Positions 8,401-17,127 of a stretch of DNA of 64,000 nucleotides are shown piece by piece. Made by a program: the position numbers and the translations under genes. The first letter of the stretch is position 1. Each line of letters opens with the position of its first letter. The notes beneath the pieces are model-generated. The model worked only from the letters and a program-made list of their open reading frames with translations. It did no database searches and was not told the DNA's origin. Origin of the DNA: Cupriavidus respiraculi (GTDB taxonomy: Bacteria; Pseudomonadota; Gammaproteobacteria; Burkholderiales; Burkholderiaceae); the NCBI RefSeq assembly GCF_914271545.1, contig NZ_CAJZAH010000002.1, positions 434,001-498,000 of the forward strand. The letters are read 5' to 3'.

Positions 8401-8421
8401 ATTGCGATTCCTTTTTGTTGG

Positions 8422-8781
8422 CTAGAGAAGGTACCGTCGGGCTATCAGCCCCTCGTCGGTATCGGCCTCGAAAGCGAGCGCCAGCGCGCGGCCCTGGTGG
8501 TCGATCAGCAGCTCGAGCCGGCGCACGAACTTCACCCCGGCCACCGCGGTGATGCGCGCTCGAAAGATCGCTTCGATTCCGGCGCGATCCGGCGACTTGA
8601 CGAGAACGCGTTCGAGGTAGGGAACGCCCACAGTGACATCGAGGAACCACTCCCCCAGAACCGTTTGCAGCGAAACCTTGATCTGTTGGGCAATGCGCTC
8701 CGCGCCTTCCAGGAGCGATGCGTCGCCAGCGCGGGAGAGATCGAGATCATGGTCCGCCGCCAGTGCGAGGTCGAATGTCAT
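8422..8781 (-). CDS. Baseplate wedge protein, gp25/GPW-like
   Basis: A 119-residue small wedge protein in the gp25/DUF2634 group. Features are DLSRAGDASLLEGAERIAQQI early, LGEWFLD at about residue 45 and an internal GVKFVRRLELLID strand. It should help link the sheath to the wedge. The ATG overlaps the spike-gene stop (ATGA), so it is translationally coupled. Confidence 0.82.
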   Translation of the reverse strand: MTFDLALAADHDLDLSRAGDASLLEGAERIAQQIKVSLQTVLGEWFLDVTVGVPYLERVLVKSPDRAGIEAIFRARITAVAGVKFVRRLELLIDHQGRALALAFEADTDEGLIARRYLL

Positions 8782-9467
8782 GCGTGGGGCTCCGAGGTTT
8801 GTCCGCCCATGCTGTCGGTGTGGCGATGGCCATCTTCCACCACGCTGTCCGAGCGAATGGTTCCTCCGGCGTGGTGGACGTCGCCACGGATCGTCGTGCC
8901 GGCGGCGCCTGCTTCGCCGCTCAGACCTTGCGCATAGGTGAGCAGTCCCTCCACGCGAACCGTCTGCCGGAATACCGACTTCATGTCGACCGTGAACACA
9001 CCCGGGCCGGCAAGCGTGGCATCGCCCGAGGGCGACAGCTTCAGTGCGCAACTTCCGTACTCCACGCTGACATTGTCGATGTCCGCCCTTGCCGTTCCCG
9101 GGCGCAGCACGGGGGTCGCAAACGCGTCCGACAAGTCGAACTGGCGAGGGTCGTCCGGCGCGCCGTCAGACCCGGACAACCAGCTTTCCAGCGCCCTTTC
9201 CGAGAAAGACAGCTTGACGGGATCGCCCGCCTTCAGCGGCACGGTGATCAGAGCCAACGATCCCCGCACATCGCCCGCCGGCCAGCACACCGGCACCTGG
9301 ACGATCTGTGGGGGCGCGAGGAACTGGCCGCTTGCCAGTTGCTTCGGCAGCGCGGGGCGCACCACCGCGCTGCTGCCGTCGTAGGAGACGATGACGCCTG
9401 GCAGCGTGGTATGGATGTCCGCCAGTTCCGTGGCGATGAGTCTGCGCAGTTCGGTGATATTCATCAT
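8778..9467 (-). CDS. Membrane-piercing spike, Gp138-type
   Basis: A 229-residue central spike. The N-terminal OB-like domain (residues 1-110) resembles Gp138_N and is followed by a repetitive beta-helix. The C-terminal DGHRHTDS carries the HxH motif typical of spike tips that hold an iron ion. It should puncture the target outer membrane when the sheath contracts. AGGAG precedes the double ATG at 9467. Confidence 0.88.
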   Translation of the reverse strand: MMNITELRRLIATELADIHTTLPGVIVSYDGSSAVVRPALPKQLASGQFLAPPQIVQVPVCWPAGDVRGSLALITVPLKAGDPVKLSFSERALESWLSGSDGAPDDPRQFDLSDAFATPVLRPGTARADIDNVSVEYGSCALKLSPSGDATLAGPGVFTVDMKSVFRQTVRVEGLLTYAQGLSGEAGAAGTTIRGDVHHAGGTIRSDSVVEDGHRHTDSMGGQTSEPHA

Positions 9468-10375
9468 CGATTGCTCCTGGGGGAGGCATTGACGTCGATC
9501 AGCTGGAGCTCGGTCTGCCACTGCCCATCTTCGGTATCGCCGGTATGGCGCAGGCTTTCGACACGGTAGAAGCCGTCTGCCAGCCGGCTGCGGAGCCTGA
9601 TCAGGTCGCCCGGATTGACTTGCGGCACAAGCAGCGATTGCACACGCCAGCCATCGCGCTGCTGCCCGGCACTGGCCATCTCGCGATTGGCTTTGGCCTT
9701 CTGGTCGTTCGCCTTGTCCTTCTCGCTCGCAGCAGCGCGGCTTCGTTCGGGATATCCCACAAGACCGGACTCGGCCGCGAGCTCCACGGCTCGGCGCCGG
9801 GTCGTGCCGCGCTTCGGTACGATCTGCAGCGTCTGGTTCTGGATCGACCATTCCAGGCCAGTCCCTTGCACGACCTTGTGCAGGGCCTGGCGCGCGGGCC
9901 CGTAGAACGAAAATCCGTTCCGCCATATGCGGTCCGGTACGTCATGCGCCATGATCAGGGGCAGTCCCATCTGCTTCGCCAGATCGCGGATGATGGCGGC
10001 AGCCGAAACACCCGCCCCATAGCCGAGCGTCACCGCGGTATCGCGGATCTCGACGTAGCCATCGTGGACCTCGAGTTCCGTTACCACGTCGCTGCCTTCG
10101 AAGCGGGTGTGGGCACCGGTGATCGATCCCGCCGCCAGCAGCATGGGACCGCCTTCCTCGGCATATCCGGCATAGAGCAGGCAGCGAAGATCCGGCTGTT
10201 CGATGCGGCTGCGTGTAGCCGGGGCAAGGTTGTAGAGGCTGATCTTGTGGCCATTGGGTTGTTCCCCGGCATCCTTCGCAATCTCGAACTGGATGCGAAT
10301 AGGTAGTGCGATCTCTACCCCTTGCCGGCCCGCCTGTCCGATCTGCAATCGATAGACTCTATTGAAGCGTGCCAC
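9464..10375 (-). CDS. Baseplate hub protein
   Basis: A 303-residue hub protein carrying the spike (equivalent of T4 gp27 or Mu gp44). Beta-rich first half with MLLAAGSITGAHTRFEG and EVHDGYVEIRD; the C-terminal part has NPGDLIRLRSRLADGFYRVE, a common hub ending. The start is a GTG at 10375, chosen because AGGAG sits seven bases upstream and the gene then overlaps its predecessor by 17 bases. An Arg/Ala/Lys-rich linker (about residues 200-235) is unusual. Confidence 0.82.
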   Translation of the reverse strand: MARFNRVYRLQIGQAGRQGVEIALPIRIQFEIAKDAGEQPNGHKISLYNLAPATRSRIEQPDLRCLLYAGYAEEGGPMLLAAGSITGAHTRFEGSDVVTELEVHDGYVEIRDTAVTLGYGAGVSAAAIIRDLAKQMGLPLIMAHDVPDRIWRNGFSFYGPARQALHKVVQGTGLEWSIQNQTLQIVPKRGTTRRRAVELAAESGLVGYPERSRAAASEKDKANDQKAKANREMASAGQQRDGWRVQSLLVPQVNPGDLIRLRSRLADGFYRVESLRHTGDTEDGQWQTELQLIDVNASPRSNR

Positions 10376-10694
10376 TGGCCGACTCCTGCGCGGGGATATA
10401 GACAAGCGCCACGTCACCGGACGGGAGGTCCTCACGGCCGATGGTGTCTCGCAGATCCGGCGACACGGCCACCAAGTCACCCGCGGGCACATGAAGATGG
10501 CGGTATCGCTGCAGCAACGGCGTATCGGGTACCACGGCGATGCCATCGACGATCGCGTCGTTGTAGGCGTTTTCGATGGAGAGCGTCCACAGCTCCCCCT
10601 CGCTATTCCACGACAGGCGCAGGAAGAACGTCTCGTCGTCCAGGACGATCTCGGTCAGGCTGTCGTTGGCGTCCAGCACCGGTATTCTGAACAT
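10359..10694 (-). CDS. Baseplate plug protein (DUF6983-like)
   Basis: A 111-residue beta-rich protein with FFLRLSWNSEGELWTLSIENA in the first half and GDLVAVSPDLRD later, the pattern of the small plug protein of simple contractile tails such as cyanophage Pam3. It should fill the central channel between hub and tube. It lies between the Dit-like and hub genes, its usual place. Confidence 0.8.
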   Translation of the reverse strand: MFRIPVLDANDSLTEIVLDDETFFLRLSWNSEGELWTLSIENAYNDAIVDGIAVVPDTPLLQRYRHLHVPAGDLVAVSPDLRDTIGREDLPSGDVALVYIPAQESASGTLQ

Positions 10695-11269
10695 TACTTT
10701 CCCCTTTGCAGATATCTGGATGCCAGCGAACGCTCGGTCCCGCTGGGCTGCACGCCGTTGACCTTCCCCGCCTTGGTCTTCGTCGCTCCGGCCTTGCCTT
10801 TGGCACGTCCGGCCTGCGGCGACACCAGATCGGGTGGTATCTCGGCGGTGCGCAACGTGGCCTTGCGGATCTGGCGGAAATCGCAGGCGACCTGGTAGAA
10901 GTCGCCCTTGCCATCCCGGCTGATCTTGCAGGACTCCATCACCATGTCGGGATACGTATCGAGCCCGGTCACCACCGTGATTGCCGTGCGTTCGCGGTGC
11001 AAGGCTCGCAAGGCGTCCTTGGCGGTGATCAGCTTGCTGCGACCGCCTGCACCGAACAACGTCGTATCGGCGGCGGTGACCCAGCCGGTAATCGAGAGCC
11101 GCTCCGACTCCGATCGCACGTGGTCCGAGATCGGCGCGCCTTCCTCGACGGCATATTGGGTAGCCTGGCCGCTCAGCTCGGTGCTTTCGTCGATCAAGGC
11201 ATCCAGCGTGATGGCGCCGATGCTGGTCCGCGCCACACCGGCCGCAAAGACTAGGGATACGAAGCTCAT
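10694..11269 (-). CDS. Dit-like tail/baseplate protein
   Basis: A 191-residue protein. The N-terminal two thirds (GAITLDALIDESTELSG, SITGWVT, DTYPDMVMESC) fit the Dit-like domain found between tape measure and baseplate. The last 45 residues are Lys/Gly/Ala-rich and probably flexible. It connects tube and hub. The ATG overlaps the tape-measure stop. Confidence 0.78.
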   Translation of the reverse strand: MSFVSLVFAAGVARTSIGAITLDALIDESTELSGQATQYAVEEGAPISDHVRSESERLSITGWVTAADTTLFGAGGRSKLITAKDALRALHRERTAITVVTGLDTYPDMVMESCKISRDGKGDFYQVACDFRQIRKATLRTAEIPPDLVSPQAGRAKGKAGATKTKAGKVNGVQPSGTERSLASRYLQRGK

Positions 11270-13062
11270 GGCATGGCCTCCACCATGGGGACGCCGATCG
11301 GTGCGGCCGGGGATCTCGTGTTCGACAACGCGCCGTCGATGCCGCGTTGCGTGGCTGCGGCCACGGCGGCCGGATTGGCGCTGGGTGCGTTCACCGTGAC
11401 GCCGGCAATATTGTTCTGCACGTTCACCGTCCCTCCGGCTCCACCGGCCCGCTGCACATCGGCGGCGCCCACATTGAGCACGTTCCTTCCGATCCAGGAG
11501 GCGCCGGACTTCACCCATTCCGGCATCAGGTCCGTGAACATTGCCTTCGCCGCTTCCAGCTTCCCGGTGATCCATGTCGAGATGCTTTCGCCCACGCCCT
11601 GGATCCAGCCCACCATCGTTTTGTAGGCGGCCGCCGCGCCGGACACGATGCTCGCCCACGCTTGCTCGCCGGCCGCCTTGATGGCGTCCCAGTTCTGATA
11701 GATCGCGACACCCGCGGCCACCACCGCAGCCACCACTGCCGCGACAAGCAGCGCCGGCCAACCCACTACAGCCGCAAGGGCGGAGACGAGCATCCACCCC
11801 ACCCGGAGCACCATGCCCAAGCCTCGGGCCGCAGAGAACACGCCTCGGCCCAGTGATTGCATGAAGCCCGCCACCCGCATGACAGGAGGCACCAGACCGG
11901 TGATCAACACGGCCATTGTGCCCAGCGTGCTCGCCCAGGGCGCCAGAGCCTGCGCCGAGCCGCCCAGTTGGTCCACCAGCCAGGCCATGCCGGCACGGAT
12001 TGCGTCGACCGTTCCCTGCCATTCCTCGAACGGGCCGATCAGCGATCCCGTGACCGACGTCCCTCCACGCATCCAGACCAGGATGTCCTCACCGATCAGG
12101 TACACGCTTCCCAGCAGCGCCGCCATCCGGAGATAGGGCCACAGCGCACGCGCCGACGCGCCGCGAAGTGCGCCCATCGCCCGCTGCAGCAGCGTTGCGG
12201 ATCCCGCCGCCCCATCGAGCGCCCTCTTGCCCTGCACCAGGCCCCATGAAGCGCCGGCAATCCCGAACGTGACCAGGACGCCGTGCAGATTGCGCGCCAG
12301 CAACTCGACTGCCCCGCCGAACAGCTCTGCCGCGCCGGTGAGCCGATTGAAGCCGTCGATCTCCTGCCCCATGGCGTTGGTCAGCACCGCCATGGCGCCG
12401 CCAAACGTCTGCGGCATCCGACCGAACTCGCCGTTGATCTGCTCCCCCTGCCGCAATAGCCCCTGGGCGAGCCGAGCGCTGGTCAGCTCGCCAGCATCCG
12501 CCAGACCACGGAGTTCCTCCACGCCGACCCCGAAGGCCTGCGCGATGGTCCGCGCAAGCCCCGGCGCCTGCTTGGCGATCGCGTCCACTCCAGCGCTGTC
12601 GAGCCGGCCGGACGCCAGCGCCTGACCCACTTGCTCTCCCGCGGCCTGACGCGCCGCGGGATCGCTGGCGCCCATTGCCGCCGCCTTGCCGATCAGCTCT
12701 GTCAGTTGCAGCGAGTCTCGCAGTTCAAGGCCCAGTCCCTTGGCTCCGCGCTGCACCAGGCCGAATACGGTCGCGGTGCCGGCGTACGCCTGCCGCGAAC
12801 GCTGGGATATCTGAAAGATCTCGTCCAGCGCGGTGCGCTGTTGCTCCAGGTCGTTCGTCGCCAGGCCGACCCGCGTCCGCACCGCAGCCCATTCGTCCGC
12901 AATCTTTGCGGCGCCGATGACGGAGACGTTGGCGGCGATGCCGCGGGCAAGACCCGCCAGGACCTGATAACCCTTCGCGATCTGCCGCACCTGCCCGGCA
13001 TTGCCGACGTGTTGGACGACCTGCAGTTGCAGGATCCCGATCACTTGAGAAACGTTTGTCAT
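11266..13062 (-). CDS. Tape measure protein
   Basis: A 598-residue tape measure that sets tail length. N-terminal helices (residues 1-200) contain a tape-measure domain (ANVSVIGAAKIADEWAAVRTRVGLA onwards). The middle (about 330-460) holds several hydrophobic helices that could insert into the target membrane. The end is Ala/Asn-rich. At about 600 residues the tail should be of moderate length by the usual scaling, consistent with R-type particles. Confidence 0.88.
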   Translation of the reverse strand: MTNVSQVIGILQLQVVQHVGNAGQVRQIAKGYQVLAGLARGIAANVSVIGAAKIADEWAAVRTRVGLATNDLEQQRTALDEIFQISQRSRQAYAGTATVFGLVQRGAKGLGLELRDSLQLTELIGKAAAMGASDPAARQAAGEQVGQALASGRLDSAGVDAIAKQAPGLARTIAQAFGVGVEELRGLADAGELTSARLAQGLLRQGEQINGEFGRMPQTFGGAMAVLTNAMGQEIDGFNRLTGAAELFGGAVELLARNLHGVLVTFGIAGASWGLVQGKRALDGAAGSATLLQRAMGALRGASARALWPYLRMAALLGSVYLIGEDILVWMRGGTSVTGSLIGPFEEWQGTVDAIRAGMAWLVDQLGGSAQALAPWASTLGTMAVLITGLVPPVMRVAGFMQSLGRGVFSAARGLGMVLRVGWMLVSALAAVVGWPALLVAAVVAAVVAAGVAIYQNWDAIKAAGEQAWASIVSGAAAAYKTMVGWIQGVGESISTWITGKLEAAKAMFTDLMPEWVKSGASWIGRNVLNVGAADVQRAGGAGGTVNVQNNIAGVTVNAPSANPAAVAAATQRGIDGALSNTRSPAAPIGVPMVEAMP

Positions 13063-13214
13063 CTTCTTCCCGCCATGCTGTTGGCCGCCTTCTGCTGCGC
13101 GGCCTCCTGTGCATCCAACAGCGCGTTCAGTTTCAGGATGTCGACCAGGTCCACGCCGCCGGCCCTCACCTCACTCACGCTGACCAGCCCCGCCATGACG
13201 GGGCGCCAGATCAC
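13059..13214 (-). CDS. Small tail protein, DUF6889-like
   Basis: A 51-residue protein beginning at a GTG that overlaps the stop of the chaperone gene (GTGA at 13211-13214). The core GGVDLVDILKLNALLDAQEAA fits DUF6889, usually found straight after the tail assembly chaperone and probably its counterpart of lambda T or Mu gp42. The overlap suggests reinitiation rather than frameshifting here. Confidence 0.65.
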   Translation of the reverse strand: MIWRPVMAGLVSVSEVRAGGVDLVDILKLNALLDAQEAAQQKAANSMAGRR

Positions 13215-13702
13215 GAGTTCCGCTTCGAAGTCGCGCCGGAATCGGCCGACAGCGTCTCCGCGAGGCCTTGGACCGAGCCAAAACGGCCGGCCCAGCGCAG
13301 AAAAAAATCCGCGAAGTTCAAGCGGATGATCTGAAACATCAGCTCGAGGATGTCCCCGGCGTCGGAGAATGCGAGCGCACGCATCTCCTTGGTAAGCCTG
13401 GACTCGCGGCCATTGATCGAGACCGCGACGAACTCCGGATCCAGCAGCCGGTTCGCCCAGGCTTCCAGCGATGCGCCGTCGAGTTTGGCCGACAGTTCTC
13501 GAATCGCCTCCGCGACAGTGGCATCCTGCCCGGCATTGCCCCCGGTACCCGCGCCGCCGCCGAACGCACCCTCCAGCAGATGCCCTACCGCCGGAAGAAT
13601 GTCCCGCTGCAGATCGCCAAAAATCCGCAGCGCGAGGAAGGGATCCATCTTGCGAATCATGAATTCGGCGTCGCCGATCGTGACGTTGGTCGCCCGGCTC
13701 AT
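13211..13702 (-). CDS. Tail assembly chaperone
   Basis: A 163-residue protein between tube and tape measure, the place of lambda gpG. The N-terminal part (INATNVTIGDAEFMIRKMDPF-like) and the helical remainder match tail assembly chaperones of myophages with DUF3383 sheaths. It should coat the tape measure before tube polymerisation. The start at 13702 replaces a longer frame from 13753 that lacks a ribosome site. Confidence 0.75.
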   Translation of the reverse strand: MSRATNVTIGDAEFMIRKMDPFLALRIFGDLQRDILPAVGHLLEGAFGGGAGTGGNAGQDATVAEAIRELSAKLDGASLEAWANRLLDPEFVAVSINGRESRLTKEMRALAFSDAGDILELMFQIIRLNFADFFLRWAGRFGSVQGLAETLSADSGATSKRNS

Positions 13703-14130
13703 GCGGCATTCCCCCCGACGAAGAACGCGCTGTTGCCGGTTTCGATGGTCCACTCCCGGCTACCTACCTCGGCGCCGAACTCGGCGGTCGGATACTTCAC
13801 CACCCAGGCCTCGGACGAAGTGAACACCGTGCGACCACGCAGATCCGCCACGGCGATCGGGAACAGGTTTCCGCCGCCACTGAGGCGGTCCGCTTGCAGC
13901 AGGGCCGAGAGCACATCGTTGCCGGCGCTGGTCTGCTGGAGCGTGATCTTGACGCGGCAACGGCGGTCGGACGACATGGCCCGCGCGACCTCGCCATCAG
14001 CGCCGACCACGGAGGTAACGCCGTCGCCGACCTCCTCGATACTGATAAAGGTGTCCGCGGCGAAGCCGCTCAGCGTCGCTGCACCGACGGTGACGTTGAC
14101 ACGCGACGGGTCATAGGTACGAGTTGTCAT
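13699..14130 (-). CDS. Tail tube protein (DUF3277-like)
   Basis: A 143-residue tube subunit with the family features TYDPSRVNVTVGAATLSGFA at the start, DRRCRVKITLQQTSAGNDVLSALL in the middle and EWTIETG near the end. It forms the inner tube driven through the target envelope. It lies directly after the sheath gene. Confidence 0.88.
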   Translation of the reverse strand: MTTRTYDPSRVNVTVGAATLSGFAADTFISIEEVGDGVTSVVGADGEVARAMSSDRRCRVKITLQQTSAGNDVLSALLQADRLSGGGNLFPIAVADLRGRTVFTSSEAWVVKYPTAEFGAEVGSREWTIETGNSAFFVGGNAA

Positions 14131-14141
14131 GGAAGCTCCTG

Positions 14142-15497
14142 TCAGAGGGCGTAGGTCAGATTGCCGCGGATCGTCACGGCATGGATGGCGCCAGCCAGGC
14201 GCGCGGTGAACGACACGTCGTTCAGTACGCGATTGGCCTTGTCGTTGAAAGGCACGTTGGCGGCCAGAGGGGCGCTGATGGTGTAGGAGGGAATCTTGCG
14301 TCCGTCTTCGCCCAACTCCTCCGGCGCGATGCCTCCGCGCGAAACGCCGAGGTCCAGCGCCTTGCGCATGGCCGTGGTGATGATCTGGATGCCGCCGTCC
14401 GTGTATGGCACCTTGCCGTTGGCATTGACGAGGGCGGACATGACGTTGATCTTCACCTGCTCTGCGAGCCAGTCGCGAAAACGGATCACGTCGATCCACT
14501 CGCCTGCGGCAACCTTGCCGCCTTGCGTGATCGCGAAATTCCGGAACGGCTCGAAGGTGTTGGCGTTCTTGTTGCGCGCGGCGATCGACTGCCCCTCGCC
14601 GAGGTTGTCGAACGAGATGCCGGCGAGGCGCAGATTGGCCCAGGTCTCGCCGCCGGGGTAAAAGGTAAAGCGGTTGCCGGCAACCGCTGACTCCAGCCAT
14701 TCCGTGGCCGCGGCTGCGTGGTACCAGACCGCCGTACGGAAGAACTGCTTCTGCTGCAGCTTGGATGCCAGATCGGTTTCGGAGCCGCTATCGATGATTG
14801 CTGCCTGGCTCGACGACACCCCCATCAGCTTGGCATTCGACTCGACCCATTCCGCAGCCGCAAGGATGTCGGCTTCGGCCCGGCTGGCCAGAACAACCCC
14901 ATACCAGTCGTCGTTCTCCGCGCGGCAGGCCGCGAGTGCCTCGACGATGGACTCGGTCGCCACCATTGGCTGCAACGCGAGGTTGCCCTTGAGGGCGACG
15001 GCGATCGCAGTACCTTGCACGTCGGCCGAGACGGTGAGGGTCGCTCCCACCGCCGTGGCGGTGGCGGGGGCGGCCGTCGCATTCAGCGCGGTTGCCAGTC
15101 CCTGCGCGATCGCGGTGACACTGTCCGCGGCCGTCGCGGCGTATGTCGCCGTGGCGCTCTGCGTCTTCCCGGCCGCGTCCTTCCACTGCAGCGTGATGTC
15201 ATATGCGGATTCGGACGCCACGCTCACCGCCACATCGAAACTGTCGGCGGCTTGCCGACCGATGAAGCATCGGGAGATGGTCGGGATCTGCTTGAACACG
15301 TCGCGCACCGCCATGTACAGCGGCGATGCGCTCGACAGGCCCAGTTCGAGCAGCTCGTCGGCCGTCGTCACGGCCATTACGCGGCCCAGACCGAGCGCAT
15401 GCGGGCCGACGATGAGCAAGTCGGAGAAGGACTGTTCCTTGATTGCGGTTGTGTTCAGGCTGATCTGAACGTTGACGATACGGTCGAGTGTTGCCAT
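14142..15497 (-). CDS. Contractile tail sheath (DUF3383)
   Basis: A 451-residue sheath. The N-terminus MATLDRIVNVQISLNTTAIKEQ and ADIFKQIP-type positions (RDVFKQIPTISRCFIGRQA) fit DUF3383; the C-terminus RLAGAIHAVTIRGNLTYAL is typical. A contractile sheath shows that this is a myovirus-type (R-type) apparatus rather than a flexible F-type. GGGGAG precedes the ATG. A bidirectional terminator-like hairpin lies just upstream (15515-15546). Confidence 0.9.
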   Translation of the reverse strand: MATLDRIVNVQISLNTTAIKEQSFSDLLIVGPHALGLGRVMAVTTADELLELGLSSASPLYMAVRDVFKQIPTISRCFIGRQAADSFDVAVSVASESAYDITLQWKDAAGKTQSATATYAATAADSVTAIAQGLATALNATAAPATATAVGATLTVSADVQGTAIAVALKGNLALQPMVATESIVEALAACRAENDDWYGVVLASRAEADILAAAEWVESNAKLMGVSSSQAAIIDSGSETDLASKLQQKQFFRTAVWYHAAAATEWLESAVAGNRFTFYPGGETWANLRLAGISFDNLGEGQSIAARNKNANTFEPFRNFAITQGGKVAAGEWIDVIRFRDWLAEQVKINVMSALVNANGKVPYTDGGIQIITTAMRKALDLGVSRGGIAPEELGEDGRKIPSYTISAPLAANVPFNDKANRVLNDVSFTARLAGAIHAVTIRGNLTYAL

Positions 15498-15514
15498 GCA
15501 AGGCTCCCCAAAGA

Positions 15515-15546
15515 AAAAAGCCGCCCGGGGGCGGCTTTGGTTTTTT
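15515..15546 (-). terminator. Terminator-like hairpin ahead of sheath gene
   Basis: A GC stem AAAGCCGCC/GGCGGCTTT with T tracts on both sides, between the tail-terminator and sheath genes on the minus strand. Being inside the tail operon, it would have to be read through or would lower expression upstream of the most abundant product. Confidence 0.65.
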
Positions 15547-15578
15547 CCATTCCACGATGCCGTGGACATGGTCCAGCG

Positions 15579-16055
15579 TCAGGGGCGTTCCCCCTCCGCT
15601 GTAGTTCCATCGGCGTTCACCGTCTCGATCAGGCCAACGTCCTCCTCGAGCATGACGGTGTAGCGAACGCCGACTTCAATCCGCGTGCGCGGTTCGAAGG
15701 TACCGTCATCGAGCAGCAGCGGTACCTGCTCCGCCTTCCCCACGGCGAAGACAGCCAGGTCCAGCGCATCGGCGCGCACCAGCGCCCTCTCCATCTGGAG
15801 GCGTTGGGTCAGCGTGTCCATGGCCTCCATGCCGTCGGCGCCCAGGTACGTCAGCTGAATCAGCGCATCGCGGTGACTGCTGGCGGCGCGCACCCCATTC
15901 GGCGCGACGGGCCCGAGATGCGGCGGTAAGCGGGTGGACTCCTGCAGCTTCAGCGCGATATAGGGCTTTGGCGGCGCTGCGTCCCGTTCGGCGAATATCA
16001 CGGGCACTGCGGCCTCGTTCGCGATCAATTCGTAGATGGCCTGCTCGGGTGTCAT
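15579..16055 (-). CDS. Tail terminator / neck protein
   Basis: A 158-residue protein at the head-proximal end of the tail operon. The N-terminus MTPEQAIYELIANEAAVPVIFAERDAAPPKPYIALKLQ and YLGADGMEAMDTLTQRLQ fit the phage neck terminator family that caps the tube and sheath. In a complete phage, head-completion and capsid genes would come next; here there are none. Confidence 0.8.
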   Translation of the reverse strand: MTPEQAIYELIANEAAVPVIFAERDAAPPKPYIALKLQESTRLPPHLGPVAPNGVRAASSHRDALIQLTYLGADGMEAMDTLTQRLQMERALVRADALDLAVFAVGKAEQVPLLLDDGTFEPRTRIEVGVRYTVMLEEDVGLIETVNADGTTAEGERP

Positions 16056-16392
16056 GGTTCGGTCTTCGGTATAGCAAGGCATCGCACGGGACTGGTTCGG
16101 GCACAGTCCCCGCGTGCGTCGCAGGCGCGCCGCCACGCAGACAAGAAGCGCGGGCGCAAAAAAAGCCCGCACGACGACATCGTGCGAGCTTGTGTGAGCA
16201 TCAACGGTAATGTGGGTACGTCGCGTCCAACCACCTCCCACCATTTCTTCGGGGCGCTGCGGAAGCGCACGCGGCGCAAACTGCTCGCGCCAGAAATGCA
16301 AAAGCCCCCAGCGGGCTGGGGGCTTCAGATACATTGACTGCGAGTCTGGAAGAAATATACAAGGCTTGTCGCAAAAGCGCAAGCACTTTTCG
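16056..16392. promoter_or_regulatory. Late-operon leader with two terminator hairpins
   Basis: About 340 bases with no convincing gene. On the minus strand two terminators follow the HTH gene: a 10-bp stem AGCCCCCAGC/GCTGGGGGCT followed by TTTT (16303-16326), and GCTCGCACGA/TCGTGCGGGC followed by seven Ts (16158-16189). Stacked terminators ahead of late genes are typical of phages that use an antiterminator. Confidence 0.7.
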
Positions 16393-17127
16393 TTAGGCGT
16401 GGACCGCCTTCGGCAACTCGTAGTCCGTCGACTCCGCGACGAGGCCATGGGCGATAAACATGGGCTCCAGACGCGACAGCGCGAGATTCTCCAGCGCGCG
16501 GAAATTCGCATCCATCCATTTGGCGGCCCGGAAGATCTTGTCCTTGCTGACCTCGTACTTCTCGCCGAGGGCCCGCACCGTCAAACCCTCGCGCTGCTCC
16601 CTTGGCAGATAGTGACGAGCGGCAAGCTCCAGCAGCAGCGCACCGGACGTCAACCCCGAAGAGCGCCTGGCGTACAGCGCGAGGCGCTTGCAACCTTCCA
16701 GCTTCTCCGGACCGACGGCGAAGCGCGCCTGCACAGCCGCCATTTCCTGGCTGGGCAACCGGTCGCGCGCGGCAGCTGTCACCATGCTGCACTGGGCCCT
16801 CACCTCGTTCGGCGCAAGACCGTCGAAGTTGACGGTACCGCTGCCGCCGTTCTCGCGCAATCGCTGCAGCCACGCCAATTGCTGCCCCGTCGGCCGCTCG
16901 AGATCCTCGAGCAGGCGAACGAGCATGTTTCGGAACGGTTGTCCGTGCCGCGGGGGCATGGACAGGATCAGATAAGACACGCGTAGCGCTTGCTCGGTGC
17001 TTGTAAAGATGGCTTCAGTCATTGCTTGGTTTCCCGGTTGAGCTCTCATGGCTGTCCGTAATGTCTGCGCTTGCCGTTGGGCAGCGCCTGTCTTCTGATC
17101 GTGCGGCACGATCCTTCTCTTCGTCAT
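16393..17127 (-). CDS. HTH protein, candidate late-gene regulator
   Basis: A 244-residue protein not assignable to a named family. The C-terminal segment LTVRALGEKYEVSKDKIFRAAKWMD (about residues 185-209) reads as a helix-turn-helix. It lies between dnaB and the terminator-rich leader of the tail operon, the place of Q-type antiterminators. The first ATG abuts the dnaB stop; an internal ATG at 17022 is an alternative start. Its job in late-gene activation is inferred from position only. Confidence 0.65.
   Translation of the reverse strand: MTKRRIVPHDQKTGAAQRQAQTLRTAMRAQPGNQAMTEAIFTSTEQALRVSYLILSMPPRHGQPFRNMLVRLLEDLERPTGQQLAWLQRLRENGGSGTVNFDGLAPNEVRAQCSMVTAAARDRLPSQEMAAVQARFAVGPEKLEGCKRLALYARRSSGLTSGALLLELAARHYLPREQREGLTVRALGEKYEVSKDKIFRAAKWMDANFRALENLALSRLEPMFIAHGLVAESTDYELPKAVHA

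Noticed and set aside
14718-15929. 403-codon plus-strand frame opposite the sheath and tail-terminator genes
   Set aside because: His/Arg/Gly-rich antisense of coding DNA in high-GC sequence; the minus-strand genes have clear families.
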